Source of the DNA: Pelosinus fermentans
GTDB taxonomy: Bacteria; Bacillota; Negativicutes; DSM-13327
Direction: 5' to 3'
NCBI GenBank assembly: GCA_002434245.1
Contig: DJJR01000080.1
Location: 199,758 to 248,323 of the forward strand
DNA length: 48,566 nucleotides
Shown here one piece after another: positions 1 through 7,861 of this stretch (its first letter is position 1; the number at the start of each line of letters is the position of its first letter). Under the pieces are notes generated by a model. That model saw only the letters and a list, made by a program, of their open reading frames with translations. It did not search any database and was not told where the DNA came from. Made by a program: the position numbers and the translations under genes.

Positions 1-142
1 AGATATCGCTTTTATTCTTTTCAAGAAAAATAACGCAGGCCGGAACTCTTTATATCAACAGCTTTTAAAGATTATTCTGCCTAGTTTAACAAGTTTCCTA
101 GTATAAGCAAATAAATCGACAAAACATTAGAAAACATACTGA

Positions 143-385
143 TTAATTATCAATAATTTTTTTAACTGCCAGGTTCATCTTTTGTCTAAACTCTTCATCC
201 GTCACGTCTTCACTATGAATCCGTAAAATTTCGCCTTTTATTTCATCATAAAGCTTCATAGTGTTCGTCTCACAATGCAAGAGATCTTTAAATGCCTCTT
301 CGACACTATCAATATCACTCGCCTTTATCGAAGTAAGCTTTTTGGCCACATATTCTAATTGTTCACAAATCGTTGTAGACCTCAT
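143..385 (-). CDS. Small hypothetical protein (80 aa)
   Basis: I do not recognise this family. The ATG at 383-385 is preferred because a GAGGTGA ribosome binding site lies 5 bases upstream; a longer GTG version would start inside that site. The product is soluble, rich in Glu, Lys, Asp and Ile, and looks fully alpha-helical, with two Cys (in ICEQ and HCET). There is no signal peptide or membrane segment. It lies 57 bases downstream of the permease-binding protein fusion on the same strand and may be the last gene of that transcript. No function is proposed. It could be a small helical regulatory or adaptor protein. Confidence 0.6.
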   Translation of the reverse strand: MRSTTICEQLEYVAKKLTSIKASDIDSVEEAFKDLLHCETNTMKLYDEIKGEILRIHSEDVTDEEFRQKMNLAVKKIIDN

Positions 386-442
386 ACTCATCACCTCGTA
401 TCCCTATATTATCAGCAAGCATGCACCATCTGCTCGACTCCA

Positions 443-2557
443 TTATATACTCACATTATTAAACCATTTTTGATACAGTGCTTCCAATTCGCCGTTTTTC
501 CTCATGTCAGCTATAATCTTATTAATCTTTTCTCCTATCGCCTTGTTCTTATTGGAGAAAGCAATTGCATAGTCTTCTTGATGAATCACTTGCAGTTCCA
601 CGGGATACGCAATCATTTTTTGTGATATGAAATATTCTAACGTTAACTTATCAAAGACGATTACATCAATCCATCCTTGATTGAAAGCTTGGATCATATC
701 CAAGTTGGATTGAAAAACCTGTATTCTTGCGTTACTGTTATTGCGGATGAATACTTCACTCGTCGCTCCCTGCGGCACACCTGCCACCTTACCTTCCAAG
801 TCTTTCACACCTTGAATCGACGCACCTTGCCTGGCTAATAGGGCTAAGCCGCCTTTTTCAATATAAGGTTTCGTAAAATTGACACTCTTTTGCCTTTCTG
901 GTGTTACCGATAAAGAACATATCGCGATGTCAGCATAGTCATGGTTTACGGCCTCAAAAATATATTCTAACGAAACCATTCGATAATTAACTTTTAAATC
1001 GGCCTTTTCTGCAATGATATTAATGAGTTCTATATCAAATCCCGTAAGCTTGCCGTTTTGATCTTCATAAGCAAACGGTGCGAATTGCGGTACAATGCCT
1101 ACCGTAACTTCTTCCCGATTATCAACGACCTGTACAAATAGCGTCAGCAGCCCAATGACTAGCAAAGCTCCTATACCAACCACGTATTTAGTTTTCAGCT
1201 TTGAAAACAAATTTACTTTCTTTTCGCTCCTGTTTAGATAATAGTATAAGGGTAATCCGGCCAGCGTAAGACCAATGGAGATAATACCGTTTAAAAATTG
1301 ATAACTAAGCATACCATAAATGACATATACGGCACCACCAATCGCAATTAGAGGTACAACCGGATAGCAAAGCACCTTATAGGGTCGTGGTACATCTGCA
1401 TGAGTCTTCCGGGCAATGATCACGCCAATAAACGCCAGCAGATAAAACAGCCAGACGGAAAACATCGCAATATCCGAAAGCTTGTCAGCATCTAGCAGGC
1501 GACAATAGACATAAGAACTTGTGACCAGCATCAGTATCGCATTGACTGGTGAATTACTGTCGTTATCAATTTTACTTAAAATAGAAGAACCAAAAATCTG
1601 CCCCCTTTTTCCCATAATATAAATCGTACGGGACAACGTCATAATATATCCATTAAGACCACCCAGGATCGAAATCATGATACCTACCGCAATCAAATTC
1701 CCCCCCATCAGACCAAACATTCTTTGTGCCGCAATGGAAGATGCATCATGACCAAGGGCAACCATTTCACTCACTGGGAAAATATTAAACATGGCAATAT
1801 TAATACTAATATATACGATAATCAGAAATGAGATCCCACCAATAATTGCTTTCGGTAATACTTTACTGGGATTCTTGATTTCACCAGCCACAGATGCAAC
1901 TTGTGCCCATCCATCATAGGCGAATAAAGTGGCAAGTATTGCAACAGAAAAAGGAGCTGTTGTTGCTATGCCCCCACCGCTGGCACCAAATATAGCTACC
2001 TGCCCATTCCCTTTCAAGATACCAAATACGGCTAATAAAGCAATTGGAATCAGTTTGCAGAAGGTTGCTACAGTCTGCAGGTATCCGGCTTCTTTTACAC
2101 CTATGGAGTTCACGCAGGCAATAAAGCCTAAGGCTCCGGCACCGACAACACCATTATACGAATCAGGAATATTGAATAATAAGCAGAATACAGAACTAAA
2201 ATATCCAGTAAGTGCTCCAACCAGGGCCGGTCCAAAAATCACACTAATCATCCAACCGTATAAGAAGGCCACTTTAGGGCCATATATTTCTTCCAGATAG
2301 ACAAAAATACCGCCCGTACGAGGAAACATAACACCTAATTCACAGAGTGTCAAACCACCACTAATCGAGAAAAGACCACCGATAGCCCAAGCAGCTAAGG
2401 CGTAATTAAAATCTCCTGCCGCTGCCAATACAGCTGGCGGTTTCATGAACGCACCAGCCCCCAAGACCATACCGACGACTAAAGACAATGCTGAGATCAG
2501 CCCAAGATCAGCTCGCAGTTCTTTTTCAGGTGAATTATGATTGCTTAACTGACTCAT
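443..2557 (-). CDS. APC-family amino-acid permease fused to an ABC-type solute-binding domain
   Basis: The 704-residue product has two modules. Residues about 15-445 form an APC-superfamily amino-acid/polyamine transporter with roughly 12 membrane segments and the GAGAF glycine motif in helix 1. One extra hydrophobic helix follows (about 457-477), and then a complete family 3 (polar amino acid) periplasmic binding domain at about 482-704, with the signatures GFDIELINIIAEKA and TPERQKSVNF. APC carriers end in the cytoplasm, so the extra helix would place the binding domain outside the membrane, which makes sense for ligand capture. The start is the ATG behind AAGGAGGT; an upstream in-frame ATG has no such site. 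It is on the same strand as and downstream of ald, separated by a palindrome, so uptake of an amino acid linked to alanine metabolism is likely. The substrate is unknown. The fusion is continuous in one frame with no sign of error. Confidence 0.9.
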   Translation of the reverse strand: MSQLSNHNSPEKELRADLGLISALSLVVGMVLGAGAFMKPPAVLAAAGDFNYALAAWAIGGLFSISGGLTLCELGVMFPRTGGIFVYLEEIYGPKVAFLYGWMISVIFGPALVGALTGYFSSVFCLLFNIPDSYNGVVGAGALGFIACVNSIGVKEAGYLQTVATFCKLIPIALLAVFGILKGNGQVAIFGASGGGIATTAPFSVAILATLFAYDGWAQVASVAGEIKNPSKVLPKAIIGGISFLIIVYISINIAMFNIFPVSEMVALGHDASSIAAQRMFGLMGGNLIAVGIMISILGGLNGYIMTLSRTIYIMGKRGQIFGSSILSKIDNDSNSPVNAILMLVTSSYVYCRLLDADKLSDIAMFSVWLFYLLAFIGVIIARKTHADVPRPYKVLCYPVVPLIAIGGAVYVIYGMLSYQFLNGIISIGLTLAGLPLYYYLNRSEKKVNLFSKLKTKYVVGIGALLVIGLLTLFVQVVDNREEVTVGIVPQFAPFAYEDQNGKLTGFDIELINIIAEKADLKVNYRMVSLEYIFEAVNHDYADIAICSLSVTPERQKSVNFTKPYIEKGGLALLARQGASIQGVKDLEGKVAGVPQGATSEVFIRNNSNARIQVFQSNLDMIQAFNQGWIDVIVFDKLTLEYFISQKMIAYPVELQVIHQEDYAIAFSNKNKAIGEKINKIIADMRKNGELEALYQKWFNNVSI

Positions 2558-2650
2558 AGAAATACCTCCTTGCGCGAATATTCTCAAATTTTTAATGCTT
2601 TATATATAAGTTAAACTACATAATCGTACTGTTATATATGGATGAGACTA

Positions 2651-2695
2651 GTAATAGGACCATAAATGCAATCCTAGTATTTATGGTCCTATTAC
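2651..2695. repeat. Long inverted repeat between ald and the permease fusion
   Basis: The arms GTAATAGGACCATAAAT (2651-2667) and its exact complement (2679-2695) are 17 bases long around an 11-base loop, and the stem extends by ACT/AGT after one mismatch. Neither strand has a T-run after the stem, so it is not a standard intrinsic terminator. It lies about 95 bases upstream of the permease start and 120 bases past the ald stop, so it could be an operator or an mRNA-processing hairpin. Confidence 0.75.
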
Positions 2696-2815
2696 CAGTG
2701 CTTAGATGATTTACCCAAAAAAGAATTCTTTCTTGTTTTATCTTCTTAGAAATTCACTTTGTTTTTTTGTATCTTCCTCTCACGTTGTATCTTCTATGCC
2801 AATAATGAATATTTA

Positions 2816-3937
2816 TTATTTACGAATCAGTTCTTCTAACGATACATAGGGTAACTTCAAAGCATCTGCTACTGCTTTGTAGGTCACATTGCCATTTAAT
2901 ACGTTAACGCCTTTAGCCAGTCCTTCATTATCCAATACTGCTTGCTTCCAACCTTTATTGGCAATCTGCAGTGCATAATCCAATGTAGCATTTGTCAATG
3001 CCAATGTGGACGTACGAGATACTGCTCCTGGCATATTCGCCACGGAATAATGCACCACACCATGTTTGGTATAAGTAGGATCACTGTGAGTGGTAGCATG
3101 ATCAATGGTAGCAATAGAGCCACCCTGATCAATAGCAACATCCACAATAACCGATCCTTCCTCCATGGTTTTAACCATTTGCTCACTTACTAATTTTGGA
3201 GCCTTCGCGCCTGGAATTAACACGGCTCCTACTAAAAGATCAGCTTTCTTGACCCATCGGGCAATATTGTAGCTATTGGACATAACAGTTGTAACTCTTC
3301 CTCCGAAAATATCATCCAGATAAGCCAGACGATCCGTCGATTTGTCAAGAATGGCAACCCGTGCCCCCATACCTAAAGCCATTTTAGCTGCATTGGTACC
3401 GACATTGCCGCCGCCGATAATAACAACTTGCGCAGATTCAACTCCTGGTACGCCCCCTAAGAGAATTCCTTTACCACCCCAAGGTTTTTCTAAAAATTGA
3501 GCACCGATCTGTATTGACATTCGACCTGCCACTTCACTCATTGGTGATAATAATGGCAATGTATTGTTACGCCCTATAATAGTTTCATAGGCAATACCAA
3601 TTACCTTCTTTTCTAACAAAGCTTGAGCTAATTTAGGCTCTGGTGCTAAGTGCAAATATGTAAAAAGAATTTGTCCTTCATGAAAAAGTTCATACTCTGA
3701 TTCGATTGGCTCTTTTACTTTAATAATCATTTCTGCTTTATCAAATAAGGTTTTCCTATCAGTAATAATAACTCCGCCGGTTTTTTGATAACTTTCATCT
3801 GAAAAGCCACAACCTATACCTGCACCTTTTTCAATCATGACAGCGTGACCAGCCTTACACAAAGCTTCAGTACCTGCTGGCGTCAAGCCTACACGAGCTT
3901 CATTGTTTTTAATTTCTTTTGCTACACCAATAATCAT
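2816..3937 (-). CDS. ald: Alanine dehydrogenase
   Basis: This enzyme catalyses reversible NAD-dependent deamination of L-alanine to pyruvate and ammonia, in the cytoplasm as a homohexamer (family knowledge). The 373-residue length is typical. Visible hallmarks are the N-terminal [14 protein letters not shown] segment, the substrate-binding Lys in KVKEP (about residue 74), the catalytic His in YLHLAPEP (about 96), the Rossmann loop [13 protein letters not shown], and the catalytic Asp in VDVAIDQGG. The ATG start is preceded by GGAGG with 9-base spacing. Upstream lie a sigma-54 promoter (4000-4015) and a large palindrome (4076-4117), and the divergent gene encodes an enhancer-binding activator, so expression is probably sigma-54 dependent and induced by an amino acid. 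The permease fusion downstream on the same strand may supply its substrate. Confidence 0.96.
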   Translation of the reverse strand: MIIGVAKEIKNNEARVGLTPAGTEALCKAGHAVMIEKGAGIGCGFSDESYQKTGGVIITDRKTLFDKAEMIIKVKEPIESEYELFHEGQILFTYLHLAPEPKLAQALLEKKVIGIAYETIIGRNNTLPLLSPMSEVAGRMSIQIGAQFLEKPWGGKGILLGGVPGVESAQVVIIGGGNVGTNAAKMALGMGARVAILDKSTDRLAYLDDIFGGRVTTVMSNSYNIARWVKKADLLVGAVLIPGAKAPKLVSEQMVKTMEEGSVIVDVAIDQGGSIATIDHATTHSDPTYTKHGVVHYSVANMPGAVSRTSTLALTNATLDYALQIANKGWKQAVLDNEGLAKGVNVLNGNVTYKAVADALKLPYVSLEELIRK

Positions 3938-3961
3938 TATAAAAAACCTCCATTTAATAAT

Positions 3962-3992
3962 TTAGCAAGTACTCGTGATAAGTACTTGCTAA
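3962..3992. repeat. Perfect inverted repeat at the ald transcription start
   Basis: Arms TTAGCAAGTACT (3962-3973) and AGTACTTGCTAA (3981-3992) flank a 7-base spacer. The predicted sigma-54 start site for ald is near 3989, so this element either forms a hairpin at the very 5' end of the ald mRNA or is an operator overlapping the start site. Confidence 0.75.
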
Positions 3993-3999
3993 TTAGTAA

Positions 4000-4015
4000 T
4001 GCAACAAACATGCCA
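4000..4015 (-). promoter_or_regulatory. Sigma-54 (-24/-12) promoter of ald
   Basis: On the minus strand the sequence reads TGGCATG-TTTG-TTGCA. It matches the RpoN consensus TGGCAYR-N4-TTGCW at every defined position, with GG and GC exactly 12 bases apart. Transcription would start near 3989, about 50 bases before the ald ATG. Confidence 0.85.
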
Positions 4016-4075
4016 AGCTGACAATTCAGACTTTACTAACTTTTCTATATATTCTGTAATATTTTCTTTCCAAAA

Positions 4076-4117
4076 GGTGGTACAAAAATGTTCCATGCGG
4101 AACATTTTTGTACCACC
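4076..4117. promoter_or_regulatory. Palindromic putative upstream activating site for ald
   Basis: A perfect 19-base inverted repeat (left arm 4076-4094, right arm 4099-4117) with core TGTTCC-ATGC-GGAACA surrounds a 4-base centre. It is centred about 107 bases upstream of the predicted ald start, the usual position of a sigma-54 enhancer site. It lies between ald and the divergent enhancer-binding protein gene, which is the obvious candidate to bind it. Binding itself is inferred. Confidence 0.65.
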
Positions 4118-4142
4118 CAAGGTAGCGATAGTGACAATCTCG

Positions 4143-4169
4143 TTTTTGAATTGACATTTAATTCAAAAA
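4143..4169. promoter_or_regulatory. Inverted repeat overlapping a -35-like TTGACA
   Basis: TTTTTGAATT (4143-4152) and AATTCAAAAA (4160-4169) form a perfect 10-base inverted repeat. A TTGACA at 4151-4156 falls inside it, with no convincing -10 hexamer at the right distance. It may be an operator or promoter part for the downstream regulator gene. Confidence 0.35.
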
Positions 4170-4337
4170 ATTTCTTTATTCTGGAGATTTGCAATGTTAT
4201 ACTATCTTTAGAAAAAAGATTGTCCTTATTGAGAGAGCTAAAAAATATAGCATTGAACCCAGCCTGTTAATAAATTAGCTTCAGCTTTCATATTATTAAC
4301 AAGAGTAAGAGATTTTCTTATAAGGAGAGTGAAGGAG

Positions 4338-5912
4338 ATGGCCAATCTCTGTTTAAAAATCTGCAATCAGGATCGGGTAGGACTTGTTCTTGATATTTCT
4401 CGTGTACTCGCAGAGCAGAATATCAATATTCTTTCTATGGAAGTATTACCCGATATCATGTATTTAGAAATTGAATCCTTGTCCCCTTACGAGGAAGTAC
4501 TCCTCAATACTCAATTAGGAGAGATCCCCCAGATTGGCAATGTGAATCGGATATCTCGCATGCCTCATCAGGAACGGGAACAAGAATTAAAAACAGTAAT
4601 GGACACAATTGGTGATGGAATTTTAGCGATTAATCAACAGGAAATCATAACCCATTTTAATGCCGCTGCAGAAAAAATGATGAGCTGCAAAAGTGGTAAA
4701 ATCATTGGCTCTAATATTAAAGATGTTTTTATCTCCAAAGTTCCATTATTAGAAATACTGCATAATGGACTGCCTTATAATAATCGCGAAATCATAGTTA
4801 CCACGATGAAAGGTAAGAATCATTATCTTACAAGCGGACGTCCGATAAAGGATGCCAACGGTATCGTTATCGGAGCTGTCGCGGTGTTAAAAGCCATGAA
4901 AGACGTGGAAGAATTGGTATATTCAGTAACCAAACCTGAGATTAATAGCTTTGAGGAAATTTTACATGTCAGCAAAGTTATGGAGCATACCATCAATGTG
5001 GCAAAATTAGTTGCCCAGAATGATTCTACCGTGCTCATTCGCGGAGAAAGCGGTACTGGCAAGGAACTTTTTGCAAGATCCATACATAAGGCAAGTCCAA
5101 GACGGGAAAAAGTTTTTGCGCCTGTGAATTGTGCAGCTTTGCCGGATGCTCTTCTGGAAAGTGAATTATTTGGCTACGAAGAAGGTGCTTTTACAGGAGG
5201 ACAAAAATATGGCAAAAGTGGAATTTTTGAATATGCCAATGGCGGAACGATCTTTTTAGATGAAATTGGTGAGCTTTCCTTTAGTCTCCAGGCAAAATTA
5301 TTACGAGTGCTGCAGGAGGGGAAAATCAGACGCGTCGGCGGCAATCGGGAAATCGATGTCGATGTCCGAATTATTACAGCAACCCATAGTAATTTAGAGG
5401 AGATGCTTCGAAAAAATCAGTTCCGTGAGGACTTATATTATCGTTTGAATGTGATTCCAATCTTCATTCCCCCTCTGCGTGAACGTAAAGAAGACTTGCC
5501 TCTGCTCATCGAAAGCCTCTTATTTAAGAAAAATCATCGTTTGAAAAAACATATTAAGCATATCTTAAAGCCTGCCATGGACAAACTGCTGCAGCACGAC
5601 TGGCTGGGAAATGTCCGGGAATTAGAAAATGTGATGGAACGTGCTGTTAGTTTTGCTTTGCATGGAGAAATTACCCAGGATGACATTATCCTGGATCATA
5701 TTACTCCCACCATTTCCACGGTTGCCGTACCAGCTAGTAACACCCGCAAATTAAAAGAAGTCTTAGAAGAGATGGAATGCTGTATTCTTCACGAAACCAT
5801 TAATAAGTATGGGACATCCCGTCAAGTCGGTAAAATACTTGGTTTATCTCATACTGGAGTATTAAATCGAATGAGAAAATACAATATTCCCAGTAGAACG
5901 GATTCCCTGTGA
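4338..5912 (+). CDS. Sigma-54 enhancer-binding regulator (ACT-PAS-AAA-HTH, TyrR type)
   Basis: The 524-residue activator contains an N-terminal ACT domain (about 1-75) suited to amino-acid sensing, a PAS domain (about 83-190), and a sigma-54 interaction AAA ATPase (about 208-440). The ATPase has Walker A GESGTGKE, the loop GAFTGG (usually GAFTGA), Walker B GGTIFLDEI and REDLYYRLNV. A C-terminal TyrR-like helix-turn-helix (SRQVGKILGLSHTGVLNRM) follows. The ATG at 4338 is chosen because AAGGAG lies 10 bases upstream; an in-frame GTG at 4329 is too close to that site. It is divergent from ald, whose promoter is of the sigma-54 type, so this gene most likely activates ald in response to an amino acid. 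The GAFTGG variant still has the Thr needed for sigma contact. The effector is unknown. Confidence 0.93.
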   Translation: MANLCLKICNQDRVGLVLDISRVLAEQNINILSMEVLPDIMYLEIESLSPYEEVLLNTQLGEIPQIGNVNRISRMPHQEREQELKTVMDTIGDGILAINQQEIITHFNAAAEKMMSCKSGKIIGSNIKDVFISKVPLLEILHNGLPYNNREIIVTTMKGKNHYLTSGRPIKDANGIVIGAVAVLKAMKDVEELVYSVTKPEINSFEEILHVSKVMEHTINVAKLVAQNDSTVLIRGESGTGKELFARSIHKASPRREKVFAPVNCAALPDALLESELFGYEEGAFTGGQKYGKSGIFEYANGGTIFLDEIGELSFSLQAKLLRVLQEGKIRRVGGNREIDVDVRIITATHSNLEEMLRKNQFREDLYYRLNVIPIFIPPLRERKEDLPLLIESLLFKKNHRLKKHIKHILKPAMDKLLQHDWLGNVRELENVMERAVSFALHGEITQDDIILDHITPTISTVAVPASNTRKLKEVLEEMECCILHETINKYGTSRQVGKILGLSHTGVLNRMRKYNIPSRTDSL

Positions 5913-5979
5913 GCAAGTTACTATCGTAAAAAACCTTGAAAAAAGATCAATTGCATAACTGCAAACTTTTTATTCTTTT

Positions 5980-6078
5980 TCACAACAACCTGGCAAGCGT
6001 CTCTTGTTCTTCGAGACTTAATTCTTTCACGATTTCCATTTCGCAAGCAAATCTTTTATTAGTGCTGCTATACCCTGT
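5980..6078 (-). pseudogene. Possible MarR-type regulator remnant in a 360-base intergenic region
   Basis: Minus-strand translation of this stretch gives KRFACEMEIVKELS and LEEQETLARLL before a stop, which resembles the C-terminal helix of MarR-family regulators. No helix-turn-helix part or start codon remains, so it would be a relic. The rest of the gap (5913-6272) holds a TATAAT hexamer at 6087-6092 and the imperfect palindrome GTTACC-TCTA-GGTAAG at 6105-6120, but no intact gene. Confidence 0.35.
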
Positions 6079-6104
6079 ATTCACTATATAATCGAAAATA
6101 GGAG

Positions 6105-6120
6105 GTTACCTCTAGGTAAG
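6105..6120. promoter_or_regulatory. Putative operator GTTACC-N4-GGTAAG upstream of the oxidoreductase
   Basis: A 5-of-6 palindrome starts 12 bases after a TATAAT hexamer (6087-6092). GTTACC/GGTAAC half-sites are common for HxlR- and MarR-type regulators. An HxlR gene lies at 6966-7292 and a MarR-like remnant directly beside it, so either could have been the cognate regulator. The next gene on this strand starts at 6273. Confidence 0.4.
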
Positions 6121-6272
6121 CAGCTAATAGTAAAGTGCGCTCTTCTCCTCCTTACCATTAAGTGGTATCATTATCGTAAAGCGACATGATCCTGGTCAGG
6201 CAGTCGTAGATATTGTAAGTCCAGCCATTTCTATATGACTGGTATCAATATAAAAAATAAGGAGGTTTTTTT

Positions 6273-6899
6273 ATGAAAATAGCTGTGATTGGTGCTACCG
6301 GTCGAGCTGGTTCCCGGATTCTAACAGAAGCAAAAAAACGTCGGCATGACGTTACTGCCATTGTGCGTAATGCTGCAAAATTAATTGGTTCTGATATAAA
6401 GAGCCTCGAAAAGGATATCTTTTCCTTACAGTCCGCTGATCTTGAGCCTTTTGATGCCGTTGTCAACGCTTTCGGCACCGCTTCCAGCCAAAATCATTTG
6501 CACCTGGAAGTTGCTAAGCATTTGATTTCGCTGCTTAAGGGTAAAGAAAAACCACGACTGTTAATTGTTGGAGGAGCTGGCAGCTTGCTGGTTGATGATC
6601 AGGGAACACAAGTACATTCTACCCCTGATTTCCCACCTGCATATCTTCCTACGGCTACAGCAATGGGAGAAGAACTAACATTTCTAAGAACTGTTGACGA
6701 TGTAAACTGGACATTTTTTAGCCCCGCTGCTGAGTTTGCGCCGGGAAAAAGAACGGGTCAATTCCGTTTAGGCAAGGATCATCTCCTCATTGATGCTCAA
6801 GGAAAAAGCTACATTAGTATGGAAGATTATGCGATTGCCCTGGTAGATGAATTAGAACATGCAAGCCATATACGAGAACGCTTTACCATTGGATACTAA
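6273..6899 (+). CDS. NAD(P)-binding oxidoreductase / epimerase-like protein (YwnB/NmrA type)
   Basis: The 208-residue protein has one atypical short-chain dehydrogenase Rossmann domain. The N-terminus MKIAVIGATGRAGS carries the GxxGxxG dinucleotide loop, followed by RNAAKL in the second strand, which favours NADP-type binding. The family is often described as NAD(P)H-binding, with flavin-reductase or redox-sensing roles. The catalytic Tyr-x3-Lys of classical dehydrogenases is not evident. A strong AAGGAGG site precedes the ATG. It is convergent with an HxlR regulator gene across a shared terminator; such regulators often control oxidoreductases of this type. The substrate is unknown. Confidence 0.85.
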   Translation: MKIAVIGATGRAGSRILTEAKKRRHDVTAIVRNAAKLIGSDIKSLEKDIFSLQSADLEPFDAVVNAFGTASSQNHLHLEVAKHLISLLKGKEKPRLLIVGGAGSLLVDDQGTQVHSTPDFPPAYLPTATAMGEELTFLRTVDDVNWTFFSPAAEFAPGKRTGQFRLGKDHLLIDAQGKSYISMEDYAIALVDELEHASHIRERFTIGY

Positions 6900-6925
6900 T
6901 GATTCTATTACATGATTACTCATCC

Positions 6926-6968
6926 TAAAAAAGAGCAATGCTTTTAGAAAAAGCATTGCTCTTTTTTA
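6926..6968. terminator. Bidirectional intrinsic terminator
   Basis: Perfect 20-base arms (6926-6945 and 6949-6968) surround a 3-base loop, with an A-run on one side and a T-run on the other. It sits between convergent genes and overlaps the stop codon of the HxlR gene, so it serves both strands. Confidence 0.92.
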
Positions 6969-7292
6969 GTCTATTTTCGTATAATGATGTGCCCATATAT
7001 TAATATCTTCTATAATGTTAGCAAACTCAGCTCCTTGCTCAGTAAGGCAATATTCGACAGTTGGCGGTATGGTTGGATACACCGTTCTGTTTAGAATATG
7101 ATTTTCTTCGAGGATTTGCAGATTATCTGACAGCACCTTGGCACTGATACCATTGATTAATTTATGCAATTGGGAAAATCGTCTTGGTCCGTTAATTAGT
7201 GACAGAATAATTGTCGTTCTCCATTTTCCTTTAATCATATTGATAAAGCACTTAAAGGGACATTCATACTTAGTTGCATGAAATAAATACAT
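6966..7292 (-). CDS. HxlR-family winged-helix transcriptional regulator
   Basis: This 108-residue protein is a full-length HxlR regulator. It has the N-terminal Cys in YECPFKCFINMIKGKW, the family core GKWRTTIILSL, and the winged-helix pattern PRRFSQLHKLINGISAKVLS, then PTIPPTVEYCLTEQG. The start at 7292 is chosen because AAAGGAG lies 7 bases upstream; the longer reading begins before that site. Conserved Cys residues near the N-terminus can act as redox or aldehyde sensors in relatives such as YodB and HypR. The likely target is the convergent oxidoreductase gene or a locus elsewhere. Confidence 0.9.
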   Translation of the reverse strand: MYLFHATKYECPFKCFINMIKGKWRTTIILSLINGPRRFSQLHKLINGISAKVLSDNLQILEENHILNRTVYPTIPPTVEYCLTEQGAEFANIIEDINIWAHHYTKID

Positions 7293-7335
7293 CACAGAGC
7301 TCCTTTGCATTTATGTAACTTTACATGCCTGCTTC

Positions 7336-7704
7336 TTAGCGTGGCGCAGTGAGTATTTCCCACTCCGCTTCCTTAAACCCGATCAGAACATTATCCCGGA
7401 TTATCACCAGAGGCCGTTTGACAAGCATTCCGTCAGTTGCCAGCAGGGAAAGCTGTTCCTCCCCAGACATGCCTGACAGTTTATCCTTTAGTCCCAAAGA
7501 TTTGTATAGAAGTCCGCTGGTATTAAAGAATTTGCGCAAGGGAAAGCTGCTTTTTTCCCACCAATGACGCAGCTCCGATGCGGTTGGATTCTGTTCCTTA
7601 ATATTTCGCAATTCATATGAAATCTTATTATCATCAAGCCATTTCTTCGCTTTTTGGCAAGTCGTGCACTTAGGATACCATATAAAAAGACATTCTTTAC
7701 TCAT
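7336..7704 (-). CDS. ArsC/Spx-family thioredoxin-fold protein (YffB-like)
   Basis: The 122-residue protein has the ArsC fold. It opens with YPKCTTCQKAKKWLDDN, a Cys-x2-Cys redox site, followed by the family motif LRNIKEQNPTASELRHWW and the cis-Pro region KRPLVIIRDNVLIGF. It lacks an RNA-polymerase-binding Spx signature that I can identify, so a reductase role is more likely than a regulator. It is often annotated as an arsenate reductase family protein, but no ars genes are nearby. It sits between the HxlR gene and the nickel operon, on the same strand as both. Confidence 0.88.
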   Translation of the reverse strand: MSKECLFIWYPKCTTCQKAKKWLDDNKISYELRNIKEQNPTASELRHWWEKSSFPLRKFFNTSGLLYKSLGLKDKLSGMSGEEQLSLLATDGMLVKRPLVIIRDNVLIGFKEAEWEILTAPR

Positions 7705-7813
7705 GATTGCATCTCTCCTATTTTAAAATTAAAGGGCATTAACTCACTCTAATTGCCGTAATATCCTACGGCTTAACTGGATTCATCTACTCGTATACTT
7801 CTTATTTAATTAC

Positions 7814-7854
7814 AAAACTCCTGCCAAATCCATATCAAATTTGGCAAGAGTTTT
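7814..7854 (-). terminator. Intrinsic terminator after the nik operon
   Basis: Arms AAAACTCCTGCCAAAT (7814-7829) and ATTTGGCAAGAGTTTT (7839-7854) have one mismatch. The stem begins 8 bases past the stop codon of the last nik-operon gene. A T-rich tract also follows on the plus strand, so it could work in either direction. Confidence 0.8.
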
Positions 7855-7861
7855 TCTTTTG

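Noticed and set aside
2787..2801. TGGCATA-GAAG-like sequence on the minus strand, possible second sigma-54 promoter for the permease
   Set aside because: The essential -12 GC is absent (AC instead), and it would start about 230 bases before the permease, ahead of the palindrome.
4071..4117. T-box leader, suggested by the GGTGGTAC sequence
   Set aside because: There is no T-box core beyond those bases, no specifier stem and no aminoacyl-tRNA-like target gene directly behind it; the sequence is fully explained as one arm of a perfect palindrome.
4088..4270. Short open frame upstream of the sigma-54 regulator
   Set aside because: It begins inside the palindrome, has no ribosome binding site, and covers the inverted repeats and promoter region.
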